Of a stretch of DNA of 64,000 bases, positions 18,286 to 28,672 are shown piece after piece. The position numbers and the translations under genes were made by a program. The stretch spans positions 5,489,001-5,553,000 of the forward strand of contig NZ_LT670818.1 in the NCBI RefSeq assembly GCF_900129505.1, given 5' to 3'. The notes beneath the pieces were generated by a model, which searched no databases, was not told where the DNA came from, and saw only the letters and a program-made list of their open reading frames with translations. How positions within the stretch are numbered: the first letter of the stretch is position 1; every line of letters starts with the position of its first letter. This stretch comes from Bradyrhizobium erythrophlei. GTDB lineage: Bacteria; Pseudomonadota; Alphaproteobacteria; Rhizobiales; Xanthobacteraceae.

Positions 18286-19236
18286 GTGAGCGTCTTCATT
18301 CTCCGGCGCCTTGTGACCCTGGTTGCGACGCTTGCGGGCGCCTCGCTGATCATCTTTCTCGTCCTCGACGCGTTGCCGGGAAACGCGGCCGAGATGCTGA
18401 TGGGCGCGGACTCATCGCCCGAGGCGATCCACGCCATGACCATCAAGCTCGGGCTCGACCAGCCGCTCGTCGTTCGCTATCTAAACTGGATCGGCGGACT
18501 TCTGGTCGGCGATCTCGGCAACAGCTATTCTTATGGTACGCCGGTGGCGGATCTGATCGCCGAGCGGCTGGCGCTGACCATTCCGCTGGCGGTCCTCGCG
18601 ATGCTGCTTACGGTGGTGCTGGCGCTTGCCGCCGGCGTCTACACCGCCGCCAATCATAACAAGGCCGGCGATGTCGGCGTGATGGCGGCGACGCAATTCG
18701 GCATCGCCATTCCGAATTTCTGGTTCGCCATCCTCTTGATCCTGTTGTTCTCCGTGAAGCTGCAATGGCTCTCGGCCGGTGGATTCGCAGGCTGGGACGA
18801 GGGCATTCTTCCCGGCCTCCGCTCGCTGCTGCTGCCGGCGATTTCGCTCGCGGTGGTGCAGGCCGCGATCCTGGCACGGGTCACGCGCTCGGCGGTGCTC
18901 GAGGTGCTGCGGGAGGATTTCGTGCGCACCGCGCGCGCCAAGGGCCTCAACCGGCGCCAGGTGATGTGGGGGCACGTGCTGCGCAACGCGATGATCCCGG
19001 TCATGACGGTGATGGGGCTGCAGTTTGCCAATCTGCTGGCAGGGGCGATCGTGATCGAGAACGTCTTCTATCTGCCGGGACTGGGGCGTCTCATTTTTCA
19101 GTCGATCTCAAATCGCGATCTCATCGTGGTCCGCAATTGCGTGATGCTGCTGGCGGCGATGGTCGTGATCGTGAATTTCGTGGTCGATGTGCTCTATGCG
19201 GCGATCGATCCGCGCCTCAAGGCCAGCGAATTATGA
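18286..19236 (+). CDS. peptide-type ABC transporter permease (DppB family)
   Basis: A 316-residue inner-membrane permease, first gene of a five-gene Dpp/Opp-type import operon. The N-terminus FILRRLVTLVATLAGASLIIFLVLDALPG is characteristic of DppB/GsiC proteins. Six membrane segments follow, with the EAA loop RTARAKGLNRRQVMWGHVLRNA near 220-240. The start is GTG 18286 with GAAGGGA upstream. The 245-base upstream region holds no gene and must contain the operon promoter. Substrate class: peptides, but nickel, opines or glutathione are also possible in this family. Confidence 0.92.
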   Translation: MSVFILRRLVTLVATLAGASLIIFLVLDALPGNAAEMLMGADSSPEAIHAMTIKLGLDQPLVVRYLNWIGGLLVGDLGNSYSYGTPVADLIAERLALTIPLAVLAMLLTVVLALAAGVYTAANHNKAGDVGVMAATQFGIAIPNFWFAILLILLFSVKLQWLSAGGFAGWDEGILPGLRSLLLPAISLAVVQAAILARVTRSAVLEVLREDFVRTARAKGLNRRQVMWGHVLRNAMIPVMTVMGLQFANLLAGAIVIENVFYLPGLGRLIFQSISNRDLIVVRNCVMLLAAMVVIVNFVVDVLYAAIDPRLKASEL

Positions 19237-20153
19237 GCGGCAGTCAACCAGCAGCGGCGATGCCATCGAATGCCGCTCCTCCGGGCGCCGCGGCTCCGTC
19301 GCCGTCGCGCCGATCCGTCAACAATTTCTGGCAACGCGCGCTTGGTCATCGCAGCTTCGTGGCCGGCGGCGCGCTCACCATGGTGATGATCTCGGCGGCG
19401 CTGCTGTCGCTGGTCTGGACGCCGTGGTCGGCCTACGAACTCGACATGACGCACAAGCTCAATGCGCCTTCCGCGCTGCACTGGCTCGGCACCGACATGC
19501 TCGGCCGTGACATCGTCTCGCTGCTGCTGGTGGGCGCCAGAAGCTCGATCATGGTCGGAATCATCGCGGTGGGCATTGGCCTTGTGTTCGGCGTCTCGCT
19601 CGGACTTGTTGCGGCCGCCCGCAGGGGATGGGCCGAGGAGGTGATCATGCGGCTTTCCGACTTCACCTTCGCGTTTCCGGCGCTGCTTTCGGCGATCATG
19701 CTGGCCGCGGTGGCCGGGCCGGGCATGCTGACCTCGATCACGGCGATCGGTATCTTCCAGATCCCGCTTTTCGTGCGCATCAGCCGCGGCTCCGCCAACG
19801 CGATCTGGGCGCGGGAGTTCGTGCTGGCGGCGCGTGCCTCCGGCAAGGGCAAGTTCCGGATCACGCTCGAACACGTGCTGCCCAATATTCTCTCGATCCT
19901 GATCGTGCAGGCGACGATCCAGTTCGCGCTGGCGATCCTGGCGGAGGCGGCGCTCTCCTATCTTGGGCTCGGCACCCAGCCGCCGCAACCTTCCTGGGGA
20001 AGGATGCTCAATGACGCGCAGAGCCTGTTGTTTCAATCGCCGTCGCTGGCGGTCTATCCGGGTGTTGCGATCGCAACCGCCGTGCTGGGGCTGAATCTCC
20101 TGGGCGACGGATTGCGGGACCTGTTCGATCCGCGTCTGTCGCGGGAGCGGTGA
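19233..20153 (+). CDS. peptide-type ABC transporter permease (DppC family)
   Basis: A 306-residue second permease. The ATG at 19233 overlaps the stop of the DppB-like gene. A Pro/Ala-rich cytoplasmic N-terminus (~35 residues) precedes the first membrane segment. HWLGTDMLGRDIVSLLLVGARSSIMVG is the DppC/OppC signature, and the EAA loop EFVLAARASGKGKFRITLEHVLPN lies near 190-212. It pairs with the previous gene to form the channel. Confidence 0.93.
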   Translation: MSGSQPAAAMPSNAAPPGAAAPSPSRRSVNNFWQRALGHRSFVAGGALTMVMISAALLSLVWTPWSAYELDMTHKLNAPSALHWLGTDMLGRDIVSLLLVGARSSIMVGIIAVGIGLVFGVSLGLVAAARRGWAEEVIMRLSDFTFAFPALLSAIMLAAVAGPGMLTSITAIGIFQIPLFVRISRGSANAIWAREFVLAARASGKGKFRITLEHVLPNILSILIVQATIQFALAILAEAALSYLGLGTQPPQPSWGRMLNDAQSLLFQSPSLAVYPGVAIATAVLGLNLLGDGLRDLFDPRLSRER

Positions 20154-21156
20154 TGGCCGACACAAAGCCGCTGATCGAAGTCGACAATCTGCGCGTCCGG
20201 CTCAATACCAGCCGTGGCCCGGCCGACGCGGTGCGTGGCGTCGGCTTTTCGCTGGCGCGCGGCGAGACCCTTGGCCTGATCGGGGAGTCCGGTTGCGGCA
20301 AGTCGGTGACCGCGATGGCGCTGATGGGGCTGTTGCCGGACAGTGCCGAGGTTAGCGGCAGCGTCCGGCTGGACGGCCAGGAGCTTATAGGCCTTGACGA
20401 AGCCGACTACTGCAAACTGCGCGGCAATCGCGTCAGCATGATCTTCCAGGAGCCGATGACCGCGCTCAATCCCATGCACACCGTTGGCCGCCAGGTCGGC
20501 GAGCCCTTACGTCGGCACAAGGGTTTTTCGGCCGCACAGGCGTACAGGGAAGCGATTGCACTGCTCGACCGCGTCGGCCTTCCCGATGCGGCCAAGCGGG
20601 CCGATGCCTACCCCCACCAGTTTTCCGGCGGCCAGCGCCAGCGCATCACCATCGCCATGGCGCTCGCCTGCGAGCCGGACCTTCTGATCGCGGACGAGCC
20701 GACTACCGCGCTCGACGTCACCATTCAGGGGCAGATCCTCGACCTGATTGCCGACTTGGTGGCCGAACGCGGCATGTCGATGATCCTGATTTCCCACGAT
20801 CTCGGCGTCATCGCCGAAAATGTGCAGCGCATGATGGTGATGTATGGCGGCACGGTGGTGGAGAACGGGACCATCGAGGGCCTGTTCGCAGGCCTCGGTC
20901 ATCCCTACAGCCAGGGCCTGTTTCGCGCCAGGCCGCGGCTCGGCGCGCCGAAGGGGACGCGCCTGAAAACCATCCCCGGCACGGTGCCTGAGCTTGCGGA
21001 CCTTCCTTCCGGATGCGCGTTCGCCGACCGTTGCGCTATCGCCGAAGAACGCTGCCGCGCGGTCTTTCCGCCACCCGTCACCGTCAATGCCGGCCACACC
21101 GTGCGCTGCCTGCGTACCGATGTCGCGATGGCGAACCGGGTTGGGGCCGTGACCGC

Positions 21157-21160
<4 letters not shown>
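20153..21160 (+). CDS. peptide-type ABC transporter ATP-binding protein (DppD family)
   Basis: A 335-residue ATPase with Walker [11 protein letters not shown], signature FSGGQRQRI, Walker [14 protein letters not shown]-loop ISHDL, and a C-terminal oligopeptide-transporter domain with cysteines ([16 protein letters not shown]) that in this family can bind an iron-sulfur cluster. ATG 20153 shares its A with the preceding TGA; a GTG at 20150 is also possible. GCGGGAG lies just upstream. Confidence 0.93.
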
Positions 21161-22182
<1,022 letters not shown>

Positions 22183-22243
22183 TAGTGTTATGCGGATGCT
22201 GGATCGACGCGACGTTCGATTAGCCTGTTCCGGGAGTCTTTAC

Positions 22244-23743
22244 ATGTTCAGAAAGCTCGTTCTGCTCACTGCTGCGATGGCAGCGCTCTCCCTTCTGCCG
22301 CAACAGGCTCTGGCGCAGGGCAAGAAGGACAGCGTCACCATCGGCATGACGCTGGAGCCGCCCGGCCTCGATCCGACCAGCGGCGCCGCCGCGGCCATTG
22401 CCGAGGTCACGCTCTACAACGTCTATGAGACGCTCACCAAGGTGAAGGAGGACGGTTCGGTTGCGCCGTTGCTCGCCGAGAGCTGGGAAGCAGCACCCGA
22501 TCTCAAGACCTACACGTTCAAGCTCCGCAAGGGCGTGACATTCCAGAACGGCGAACCGTTCAACGCGCAGGCGGTGAAGTTCTCCTATGAGCGGGCGGTG
22601 GAACCCACCAGCACCAACAAGGACAAGAGCCTGTTCCAGAGTATCGCGGCGATCGCCTTGCCGGACAACGATACGGTCGTGATCAGCATGAAGAATCCCG
22701 AGCCCAATCTGCCGTTCCTGCTTGGGCAGGCCTCGGCTTCGATCGTCGAGCCGAAGAGCGCGCCGACTGATGCCACCAAGCCTGTCGGCACCGGGCCGTT
22801 CGTGCTTGCGGCCTGGGCCAAGGGGTCGTCGATCACGCTGACCAAATGGCCGCAATACCGCGACGCGGCGGCGATCAAGCTCGACAAGGTCGTGATCCGC
22901 TTCATCAGCGATCCCTCAGCGCAGGTGGCCTCGCTGCTTTCAGGCGACGTCGATGCCTTCCCGCGGGTGGCCGCCGCGCGCAGTCTCGCCCAGTTCAAGG
23001 CAGATCCGAGATTCAACGTCATGATCGGCGGGTCGCGGGCCAAGACCATCGTCGCCATCAACAACAGGAAGAAGCCGTTCGACGATGTGCGGGTGCGGCG
23101 CGCGATCCTCGCGGCGATCGACCGCAAGGCCATGATCGAGGGGGCGGCCGACGGCTTCGGCGTGCCGATCGGCAGCTTCTACACCCCGGGTTCACTTGGC
23201 TACGTCGACACCACGGACATCAATCCCTTCGATGTCGAGAAGGCGAAGAAGCTCCTCGCGGAGGCCGGCGTGACCACGCCGCTGGAAGTGAGCCTGAAGC
23301 TCCCGCCGCCGTCCTATGCGCGGCAGGGCGGCGAGGTTCTGGCGGCGCAGCTCGCCAAGACCGGCATTATCGCCAGGATCGAGAATGTGGAATGGGCGCA
23401 GTGGTTGTCCGCGGTGTTCAACGCCAACGGTCCGCACAATTACGATCTCACCATCGTCTCCCATGTCGAGCCGTTCGATCTGGTGAAATATACCGAGGAC
23501 AATTACTATATCGGCTACAAGTCGGAGGCCTTCAACGCGCTTTACAGCTCGATTACGCAAGCCGCCAACGAAGCCGATCGCGCCAAACTATTGGGCGACG
23601 CCCAGCGCATGCTCGCAACCGACGCCGCCGCCGGTTTCCTGTACCAGCCGCAACTGATCAGTATCGCGAACAAGAAGCTGAAAGGCGTGTGGACCCAGGT
23701 CCCCCAGTTTGCGAACGATTTCTCCGGCTGGTCGTGGGAATGA
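22244..23743 (+). CDS. peptide-type ABC transporter substrate-binding protein (SBP family 5)
   Basis: A 499-residue periplasmic binding protein. The signal peptide (MFRKLVLLTAAMAALSLLPQ, cleaved near ALAQG at ~25) is followed by IGMTLEPPGLDPTSGAAAAIAEVTLYNVYETL, the SBP_bac_5 start, and YKLRKGVTF-like TFKLRKGVTFQNGEPFNA. Unusually, the binding protein is the last gene of the operon, 61 bases after the second ATPase. The ligand cannot be deduced. Confidence 0.93.
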   Translation: MFRKLVLLTAAMAALSLLPQQALAQGKKDSVTIGMTLEPPGLDPTSGAAAAIAEVTLYNVYETLTKVKEDGSVAPLLAESWEAAPDLKTYTFKLRKGVTFQNGEPFNAQAVKFSYERAVEPTSTNKDKSLFQSIAAIALPDNDTVVISMKNPEPNLPFLLGQASASIVEPKSAPTDATKPVGTGPFVLAAWAKGSSITLTKWPQYRDAAAIKLDKVVIRFISDPSAQVASLLSGDVDAFPRVAAARSLAQFKADPRFNVMIGGSRAKTIVAINNRKKPFDDVRVRRAILAAIDRKAMIEGAADGFGVPIGSFYTPGSLGYVDTTDINPFDVEKAKKLLAEAGVTTPLEVSLKLPPPSYARQGGEVLAAQLAKTGIIARIENVEWAQWLSAVFNANGPHNYDLTIVSHVEPFDLVKYTEDNYYIGYKSEAFNALYSSITQAANEADRAKLLGDAQRMLATDAAAGFLYQPQLISIANKKLKGVWTQVPQFANDFSGWSWE

Positions 23744-23857
23744 GCCTGGAGACATCCGAGCGCTGGAAGGAACGATCCGCGGGTTCAAGTCTTCGGTACA
23801 CACAAGGGATGGGTTAGCCGGGTTTCCGCTTTGCCTTCTTTCGTGTAGCATTGTCGT

Positions 23858-25264
23858 ATGAACGAAGCTGAGACTTTGTTTGTGGCCCTGCGCCAGTCGG
23901 CCGACGACGAGGTGGTGGACATGCTCGAGCGCATGGTGCGGGATGCCCCGGATCATGCCTTGAACAAAATGAACGCGCTTGATCTCGCGGCTAAGGAGGG
24001 CGTCGGCGAGGAGCGGGTCATTGCCGCGTTCCTGAATGCGGTGGGGCTCGGCATGTTCGAGATGACATGGAACGTCATGTGTCCGAGCTGCGCCGGTGTT
24101 CTCTCAGCTAATAAAAGCCTGAAGACTCTGGATAGGGGGCAGTATAATTGCGCTTTCTGCGCCGCGGGCTATGAGACGACGCTCGACAACCTGGTCGAGG
24201 TGACCTTCACGGTAAGCCCGCGCGTGCGGAAGATCGCTGCCCATAGTCCCGACGAATTGTCCGTGGCCGAATATTATCGCCAGGTATTCTGGAGTTCGGC
24301 CATCGATCTTCCAGCCGATCTGGAGAAGCTGCTACGGGAGGTCACGCTCGAAACTGTTGACTTGCCGCCAGGAGAAAGGGCTATCCTTTCGTTGCAATTG
24401 CCGAAGGGCACGTTGATCGTGTTTGATCCCGTGACGCATATGGCCCAGTTCCTTAATGTCAGCGGCGAAGAGGCGAGCGAGCGCCAGAACCTGTCCGTGA
24501 TCTTCAACAAGGTCCAGGTTCCCGTCGACTCCGTTGCCTTGCAGCCCGGGCCACTGCGCCTGGCTTTGGAAAACCGCACCGAGAGTCGCGTGCTGCCGGC
24601 TGTATGGGTCGCGAACCAGGCGCTCGACGACGTCCTGAAGCGACGCAAGCCCATTCTTACTGCAAAGCGTCTCCTCACCAATCAGACCTTCCGCGACATC
24701 TACCGGACCGATACGCTCGCCATCGGCCAGCGCCTCAAGATCTTGAGCCTGACTTTCTTATTTAGTGATCTCAAGGGCTCCACTGAACTCTATGAGCGCG
24801 TCGGTGACCTCATCGCCTTCGATCTCGTCAACGAGCATTTCAGGCTGCTGCAGGAGATTATCGCGTCCGAAAGAGGTGCGGTTGTGAAGACCATTGGCGA
24901 TGCCGTGATGGCGACCTTCGAGACACCTGACCGCGCCATTGCCGCTGCGATCCGCATGCGCGAGGCGATGAGCGATCTTGGCGCCCAACGTCAGCATCAG
25001 AGCCTGCGCCTGAAGATGGGCATCCATGAGGGATCATGCCTAGCGGTCACACTCAATGGCCAGCAGGACTATTTTGGCCAAACCGTGAATATCGCGTCGC
25101 GCGTCCAGGGCCTTGCTGTATCACGCTCGATCGTGGTGACGGAATCGGTCGTGGAGAACGCGCCTGCCCGGGCCCTGCTTGAGGCCAACGGGCTAAAGCT
25201 ATCGCTCAGACGCGTGGCGTTGAGCGGCATCGCTGACAAGGTGTCGGTCCACGAGATCTCTTGA
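23858..25264 (+). CDS. class III adenylate/guanylate cyclase with zinc-ribbon N-terminal domain (DUF5939-like)
   Basis: A 468-residue soluble protein. Residues ~1-270 form a regulatory region resembling DUF5939 with a CPSC...CAFC zinc-ribbon pair (about residues 74-107). Residues ~295-468 are a class III cyclase catalytic domain: LTFLFSDLKGSTELYERVGD (first metal Asp), VVKTIGDAVMATF (second metal Asp) and GQTVNIASRVQGLA (Asn and Arg that stabilise the transition state). All catalytic residues appear present. No membrane segment. It stands alone between a transporter operon and a convergent MFS gene. Signal sensed unknown. Confidence 0.88.
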   Translation: MNEAETLFVALRQSADDEVVDMLERMVRDAPDHALNKMNALDLAAKEGVGEERVIAAFLNAVGLGMFEMTWNVMCPSCAGVLSANKSLKTLDRGQYNCAFCAAGYETTLDNLVEVTFTVSPRVRKIAAHSPDELSVAEYYRQVFWSSAIDLPADLEKLLREVTLETVDLPPGERAILSLQLPKGTLIVFDPVTHMAQFLNVSGEEASERQNLSVIFNKVQVPVDSVALQPGPLRLALENRTESRVLPAVWVANQALDDVLKRRKPILTAKRLLTNQTFRDIYRTDTLAIGQRLKILSLTFLFSDLKGSTELYERVGDLIAFDLVNEHFRLLQEIIASERGAVVKTIGDAVMATFETPDRAIAAAIRMREAMSDLGAQRQHQSLRLKMGIHEGSCLAVTLNGQQDYFGQTVNIASRVQGLAVSRSIVVTESVVENAPARALLEANGLKLSLRRVALSGIADKVSVHEIS

Positions 25265-25437
25265 GCACGGCGGTACTCAGGGTAAAATAATGCGTAGCAG
25301 GATCGTCATCCTTGCTCTTATTGACCCGATCGATCAGGTCGGCAGGGCCTCGAAAGCGCTCAGAGGCGAGCGCTCCCGCAACGTGGGGTCCGCACCATGG
25401 AGATTGGACGTTCCAGTCTAGCCAGGCCACCGCTGCC

Positions 25438-26709
25438 TTATTCTGCGGGACTTTCGACCACCAAGCCCTGGCCGGCATTTTCGCGGGCGAGGATCATCAG
25501 CAGTGCAACGATGATCAGTTCGATGACCGCAAAAGCGACGAAGGCGCCGGTGAACGAGCCACCGGAAGCATTGATGATGGCGCCCATCAGCCAGGGCGCC
25601 ACGAACGCCGAGAAGATGCCGAACACCTCGGCGTAGCCGATCGCGGCCGGAGCCAGCGCGTCGGAATACTTCTCGCTCAGCAGGGCGAAAATCGCGCCGC
25701 CGCCGAGCAGGGCGATGCCGCTGAGCGCGGCGAACAGCACGAGCAGCGCGAACGACATCGGCGTGACGACGCTCCACAGGAACATGAGCGCGGTCAGGAA
25801 TGAGAGGAACGCGGTGAGCTTGATCATGAAGAGCTTGCCGAGCCGGTCGGACATGTAGCCGCCGATCACGAGAAACAATACCTGCGACAGTCCCATCACG
25901 GTGCCGATCACGGCGCCGGACGGGGGCGGCATGTGCTGGACGGTGATGAAGGCCGGCACCACCCAGGTGGCGGTGCTGGCAATCGCGAACGTGCAGGCGA
26001 CGATGCCGAAACCGCCGACCGCGATCCATTTCGAACGGAAGATCTCCCCGAGCGGCAGCGACTCACGAGCCGGCTCGTTGCCCCAGCTGAAATTGGCAAT
26101 GCCGAGTTCTCGCGGGCCGTTTCGTACCACGAGGGCGTCGACTGCGGCGACGATCAGGGTGCCGACCGCCAGCACGGCGAAAAAGGTCCGCCAGCCTGTG
26201 GCGATCGTCAGCGGGATCCCGAGTGCGAAATCCATGGTGATGGCGAGGCTGTAGGCCGCGAGAATGATGCCGACCGCCGAGCCGCGCCTGTTCTGCGGAA
26301 ACCAGCCGAAGATCAGCTTCATGTTGCCGATGAAGATGCCGGCATCGAAGAAGCCGATCAGCAGCCGCAGCGCGACGAGCTGGACATAACTCTGCACGAA
26401 CACCTGCAGCACCATTCCGATGCCGGTGCCCGCAAGCCCGATCAAGAGCATGTTGCGTGCCGACAGCGAGCGGCTGACCGGTGACCAGACCACCATCCCG
26501 ACGCCATAGGTGAGGGCGAAAATCCCCTGCGCAAAGCCGGCCTCGGCGGGATTGAGCTTGAGGGACTCCGATACGAACGGAAGCACGGCAGCGAACGCGT
26601 ACCAGTCCGCGGCGAGGAAAATCTCGCACAGAATCGCGAGCCCAAGCATCGCTTTTTGCCAGCGTGCAATCCGTCGGCGATCGATATCGGAAATCGTGGT
26701 CCAGGTCAT
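25438..26709 (-). CDS. MFS transporter
   Basis: A 423-residue transporter with twelve predicted membrane segments. SPVSRSLSARNMLLIG near residues 85-100 stands where the family loop 2-3 motif GxLsDRxGRR lies, and GGYMSDRLGKLFMIK near 275-290 is its repeat. ATG 26709 has AAGGACC upstream; longer in-frame extension is not needed. It is the last gene of the minus-strand catabolic operon and probably imports the compound degraded by the enzymes upstream, as in aromatic-acid/H+ symporters. Confidence 0.9.
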   Translation of the reverse strand: MTWTTISDIDRRRIARWQKAMLGLAILCEIFLAADWYAFAAVLPFVSESLKLNPAEAGFAQGIFALTYGVGMVVWSPVSRSLSARNMLLIGLAGTGIGMVLQVFVQSYVQLVALRLLIGFFDAGIFIGNMKLIFGWFPQNRRGSAVGIILAAYSLAITMDFALGIPLTIATGWRTFFAVLAVGTLIVAAVDALVVRNGPRELGIANFSWGNEPARESLPLGEIFRSKWIAVGGFGIVACTFAIASTATWVVPAFITVQHMPPPSGAVIGTVMGLSQVLFLVIGGYMSDRLGKLFMIKLTAFLSFLTALMFLWSVVTPMSFALLVLFAALSGIALLGGGAIFALLSEKYSDALAPAAIGYAEVFGIFSAFVAPWLMGAIINASGGSFTGAFVAFAVIELIIVALLMILARENAGQGLVVESPAE

Positions 26710-26752
26710 CTGTCGGTCCTTCGTGGTTTGAGCTTCGACGGTGAACGTGGCA

Positions 26753-27196
26753 TCAGGCGGGAGGCGGCAGGAAATTGACCTCGTGTTCCGCGGCGATGCG
26801 CACCACCTCCTGCGGATCCGGAACGTTGTGGATGCGTGCGAACAGCTCCTTGAGCGAACGCGTCGGCGCCACCCAGAACAGGCTGGTTGCGGTCTCGCCG
26901 GACTTGTTGAAGATTCCGTGCGGCAGTCCCTTGGGCATGCGGACGAGATCGCCGGCCTGGGCAACGAATTCCCTGCCGTCGAGCCAGAGGTCGTAGCGGC
27001 CGCTCAGGACGTAGACGAATTCGTCCTGGGTCGGATGCAGGTGCGGCGGCACGAACGTGCCGCTCGGGAATACGGCGTGCCAGGCCATCGACGCGTCGGA
27101 ATGCTGCTTGAGCGTGTAGGTCTGGCCCAGAATGCTCCAGACCACGCTGTCAAAACCTTCGGTGGCTGTGGTGACGCCCGGGGGCATGTCGGTCAT
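26753..27196 (-). CDS. cupin domain protein
   Basis: A 147-residue single-cupin protein. The metal-binding motif 1 is FVPPHLHPTQDEFVYVLSG (His, His, Glu), and motif 2 with a histidine is PKGLPHGIFNKSGE. ATG 27196 follows AGAGGAC. It may be a small dioxygenase, an isomerase or a ligand-binding protein. It lies in the operon between the hydrolase and the MFS transporter. Confidence 0.88.
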   Translation of the reverse strand: MTDMPPGVTTATEGFDSVVWSILGQTYTLKQHSDASMAWHAVFPSGTFVPPHLHPTQDEFVYVLSGRYDLWLDGREFVAQAGDLVRMPKGLPHGIFNKSGETATSLFWVAPTRSLKELFARIHNVPDPQEVVRIAAEHEVNFLPPPA

Positions 27197-27234
27197 GGTG
27201 CGGTCCTCTGTTGCGCGTGAGTTGATCGGCTGGA

Positions 27235-28035
27235 TCAGCCGGCGAGAAAGTCGGTGACGTGGCGGGCTGCGGCGGGTGTTTCCTCGAACACGAGGTGTCC
27301 GGTCGCCGGTACCAACTGGAGGCGTCCATCGGGAAGGCTGGCTATCCAGGCCTGCGCCTGGGCGGTGGGACGCAGACGATCCTCGGCGCCCCACAGAACG
27401 AGTGTCGGTGCGCTGATCCGGTGCAGCCAGTTGGCGAGCCTGGGATTGCCCTGCGGGTCGTTGCGGATCAGCTTCATGAAGCCGCCTACCTCGCGTCCGA
27501 GGCGGGCGTCGAACGCCGGGTCCGGCGCTTTCGGGAAATAGCGCAGCGCGGCCGCCGGATCATGCGCGAGATAGGACGGCAGGTCCGGCGGGGCGATCTC
27601 GAACATTCCCGGCGCCGGAGCGCTGGCGACGACAAGGCCGGCGGGCGCGACCAGCACGAGCTTGCGCACGCGTTGCGGCTGGCGGATCGCGAACTCGGCG
27701 GCAAGCCATCCGCCGAGCGAAAATCCGGCGAGGTCGAAGTGCTCGAGTCCGAGCCTGTCGAGCAGGTCCATGTAGTGCAGGACATGATCTTCGATGGTGT
27801 CGATCGCCTCGGCATCGCCGGAGTCGCCGAAGCCGGCGTGATAGGGAATGATCACGGTGTGCCGCGCGGCCCAGTCGCGCGCCATTTCGAAGCCCGTGAA
27901 GGTCCCGGTGCCGTGCAGGAACACCAGCGCCGGTCCGTGTCCGATGGTGTGGACGACCGTTCGCACGCCGTTGATGTCATATTCCGCGCGGGTGAATCCG
28001 GTCAGATCGGGCGATAGCGCGGCGGCATCAGGCAT
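27235..28035 (-). CDS. alpha/beta hydrolase
   Basis: A 266-residue alpha/beta-fold hydrolase. The oxyanion strand ends FLHGTGTF (~39-46), the nucleophile elbow is GFSLGG with Ser106, the acid is Asp in WGAEDRL (~220) and the base is His in ATGHLVFEE (~247). This is a full triad. The family includes ring-cleavage product hydrolases (MhpC/HsaD type), which fits its place beside a flavin monooxygenase, though lactonases and esterases look alike. Confidence 0.9.
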   Translation of the reverse strand: MPDAAALSPDLTGFTRAEYDINGVRTVVHTIGHGPALVFLHGTGTFTGFEMARDWAARHTVIIPYHAGFGDSGDAEAIDTIEDHVLHYMDLLDRLGLEHFDLAGFSLGGWLAAEFAIRQPQRVRKLVLVAPAGLVVASAPAPGMFEIAPPDLPSYLAHDPAAALRYFPKAPDPAFDARLGREVGGFMKLIRNDPQGNPRLANWLHRISAPTLVLWGAEDRLRPTAQAQAWIASLPDGRLQLVPATGHLVFEETPAAARHVTDFLAG

Positions 28036-28095
28036 GGTCGAAGTCTCCGGTTGAAAACAGGTGAGCCGCGTGGAGGGGCAGGGTGAGGAGATGCA

Positions 28096-28644
28096 TCACG
28101 CCGTCGCCGCCTGGGGGCGCTCCAGAAGAGCGGCAAGCTGCTCGACGGCGTTGACGACGCGCGCGGCGATGAGCGGTGGGAGCGGTTCGCCGGGGGCCAT
28201 CTCCGCGGCGCTCGCGTAGATCGCGGTCGAGACGGTGCAGGCCTCGAAGAATCCAAACAGCGGCCGCAACTGATGCTCGAGCACCAGCGAGTGGCGCAGG
28301 CCGCCGCCGACCGCGGTCAGCACCACGGGACGATTACGCAGGGCACCGGGCTCGATCAGATCGAACACGTGCTTGAACAATCCTGGATAGGATCCCTGGA
28401 ACACCGGACAGCCGATCACGAGGGCGTCGGCGCCCTCGATCGCCTCGACGACCGCGCGGGCGCTGTCGTCGAGCCTGTCGCGGGTGAATGCTGCGATGCC
28501 AGGCCCGGCATCGACCAGGTCGAGAACATCGATGCCGAGCGCGTATCGCTGGCGCAGGCCGGCGCCGATGGCTTCCACCAGCGTGCGCGATTTGGCTGGG
28601 CGCCAGCTGCTGCCGGAGAAGCCGACGATAAGAGGTCTGGTCAT
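28096..28644 (-). CDS. NAD(P)H-dependent FMN reductase
   Basis: A 182-residue flavodoxin-fold reductase (MsuE/SsuE type). The FMN phosphate loop is FSGSSWRPAKSRTL (~9-22), and the isoalloxazine contact region is GCPVFQGSYPGLFKHVFDL (~78-97). It would supply reduced flavin to the acyl-CoA-dehydrogenase-fold monooxygenase encoded immediately upstream (28 bases). Together they form a two-component monooxygenase. Confidence 0.92.
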   Translation of the reverse strand: MTRPLIVGFSGSSWRPAKSRTLVEAIGAGLRQRYALGIDVLDLVDAGPGIAAFTRDRLDDSARAVVEAIEGADALVIGCPVFQGSYPGLFKHVFDLIEPGALRNRPVVLTAVGGGLRHSLVLEHQLRPLFGFFEACTVSTAIYASAAEMAPGEPLPPLIAARVVNAVEQLAALLERPQAATA

Positions 28645-28672
28645 GTCTCGTCCTCGCGTTCCGAGCGGCGAT

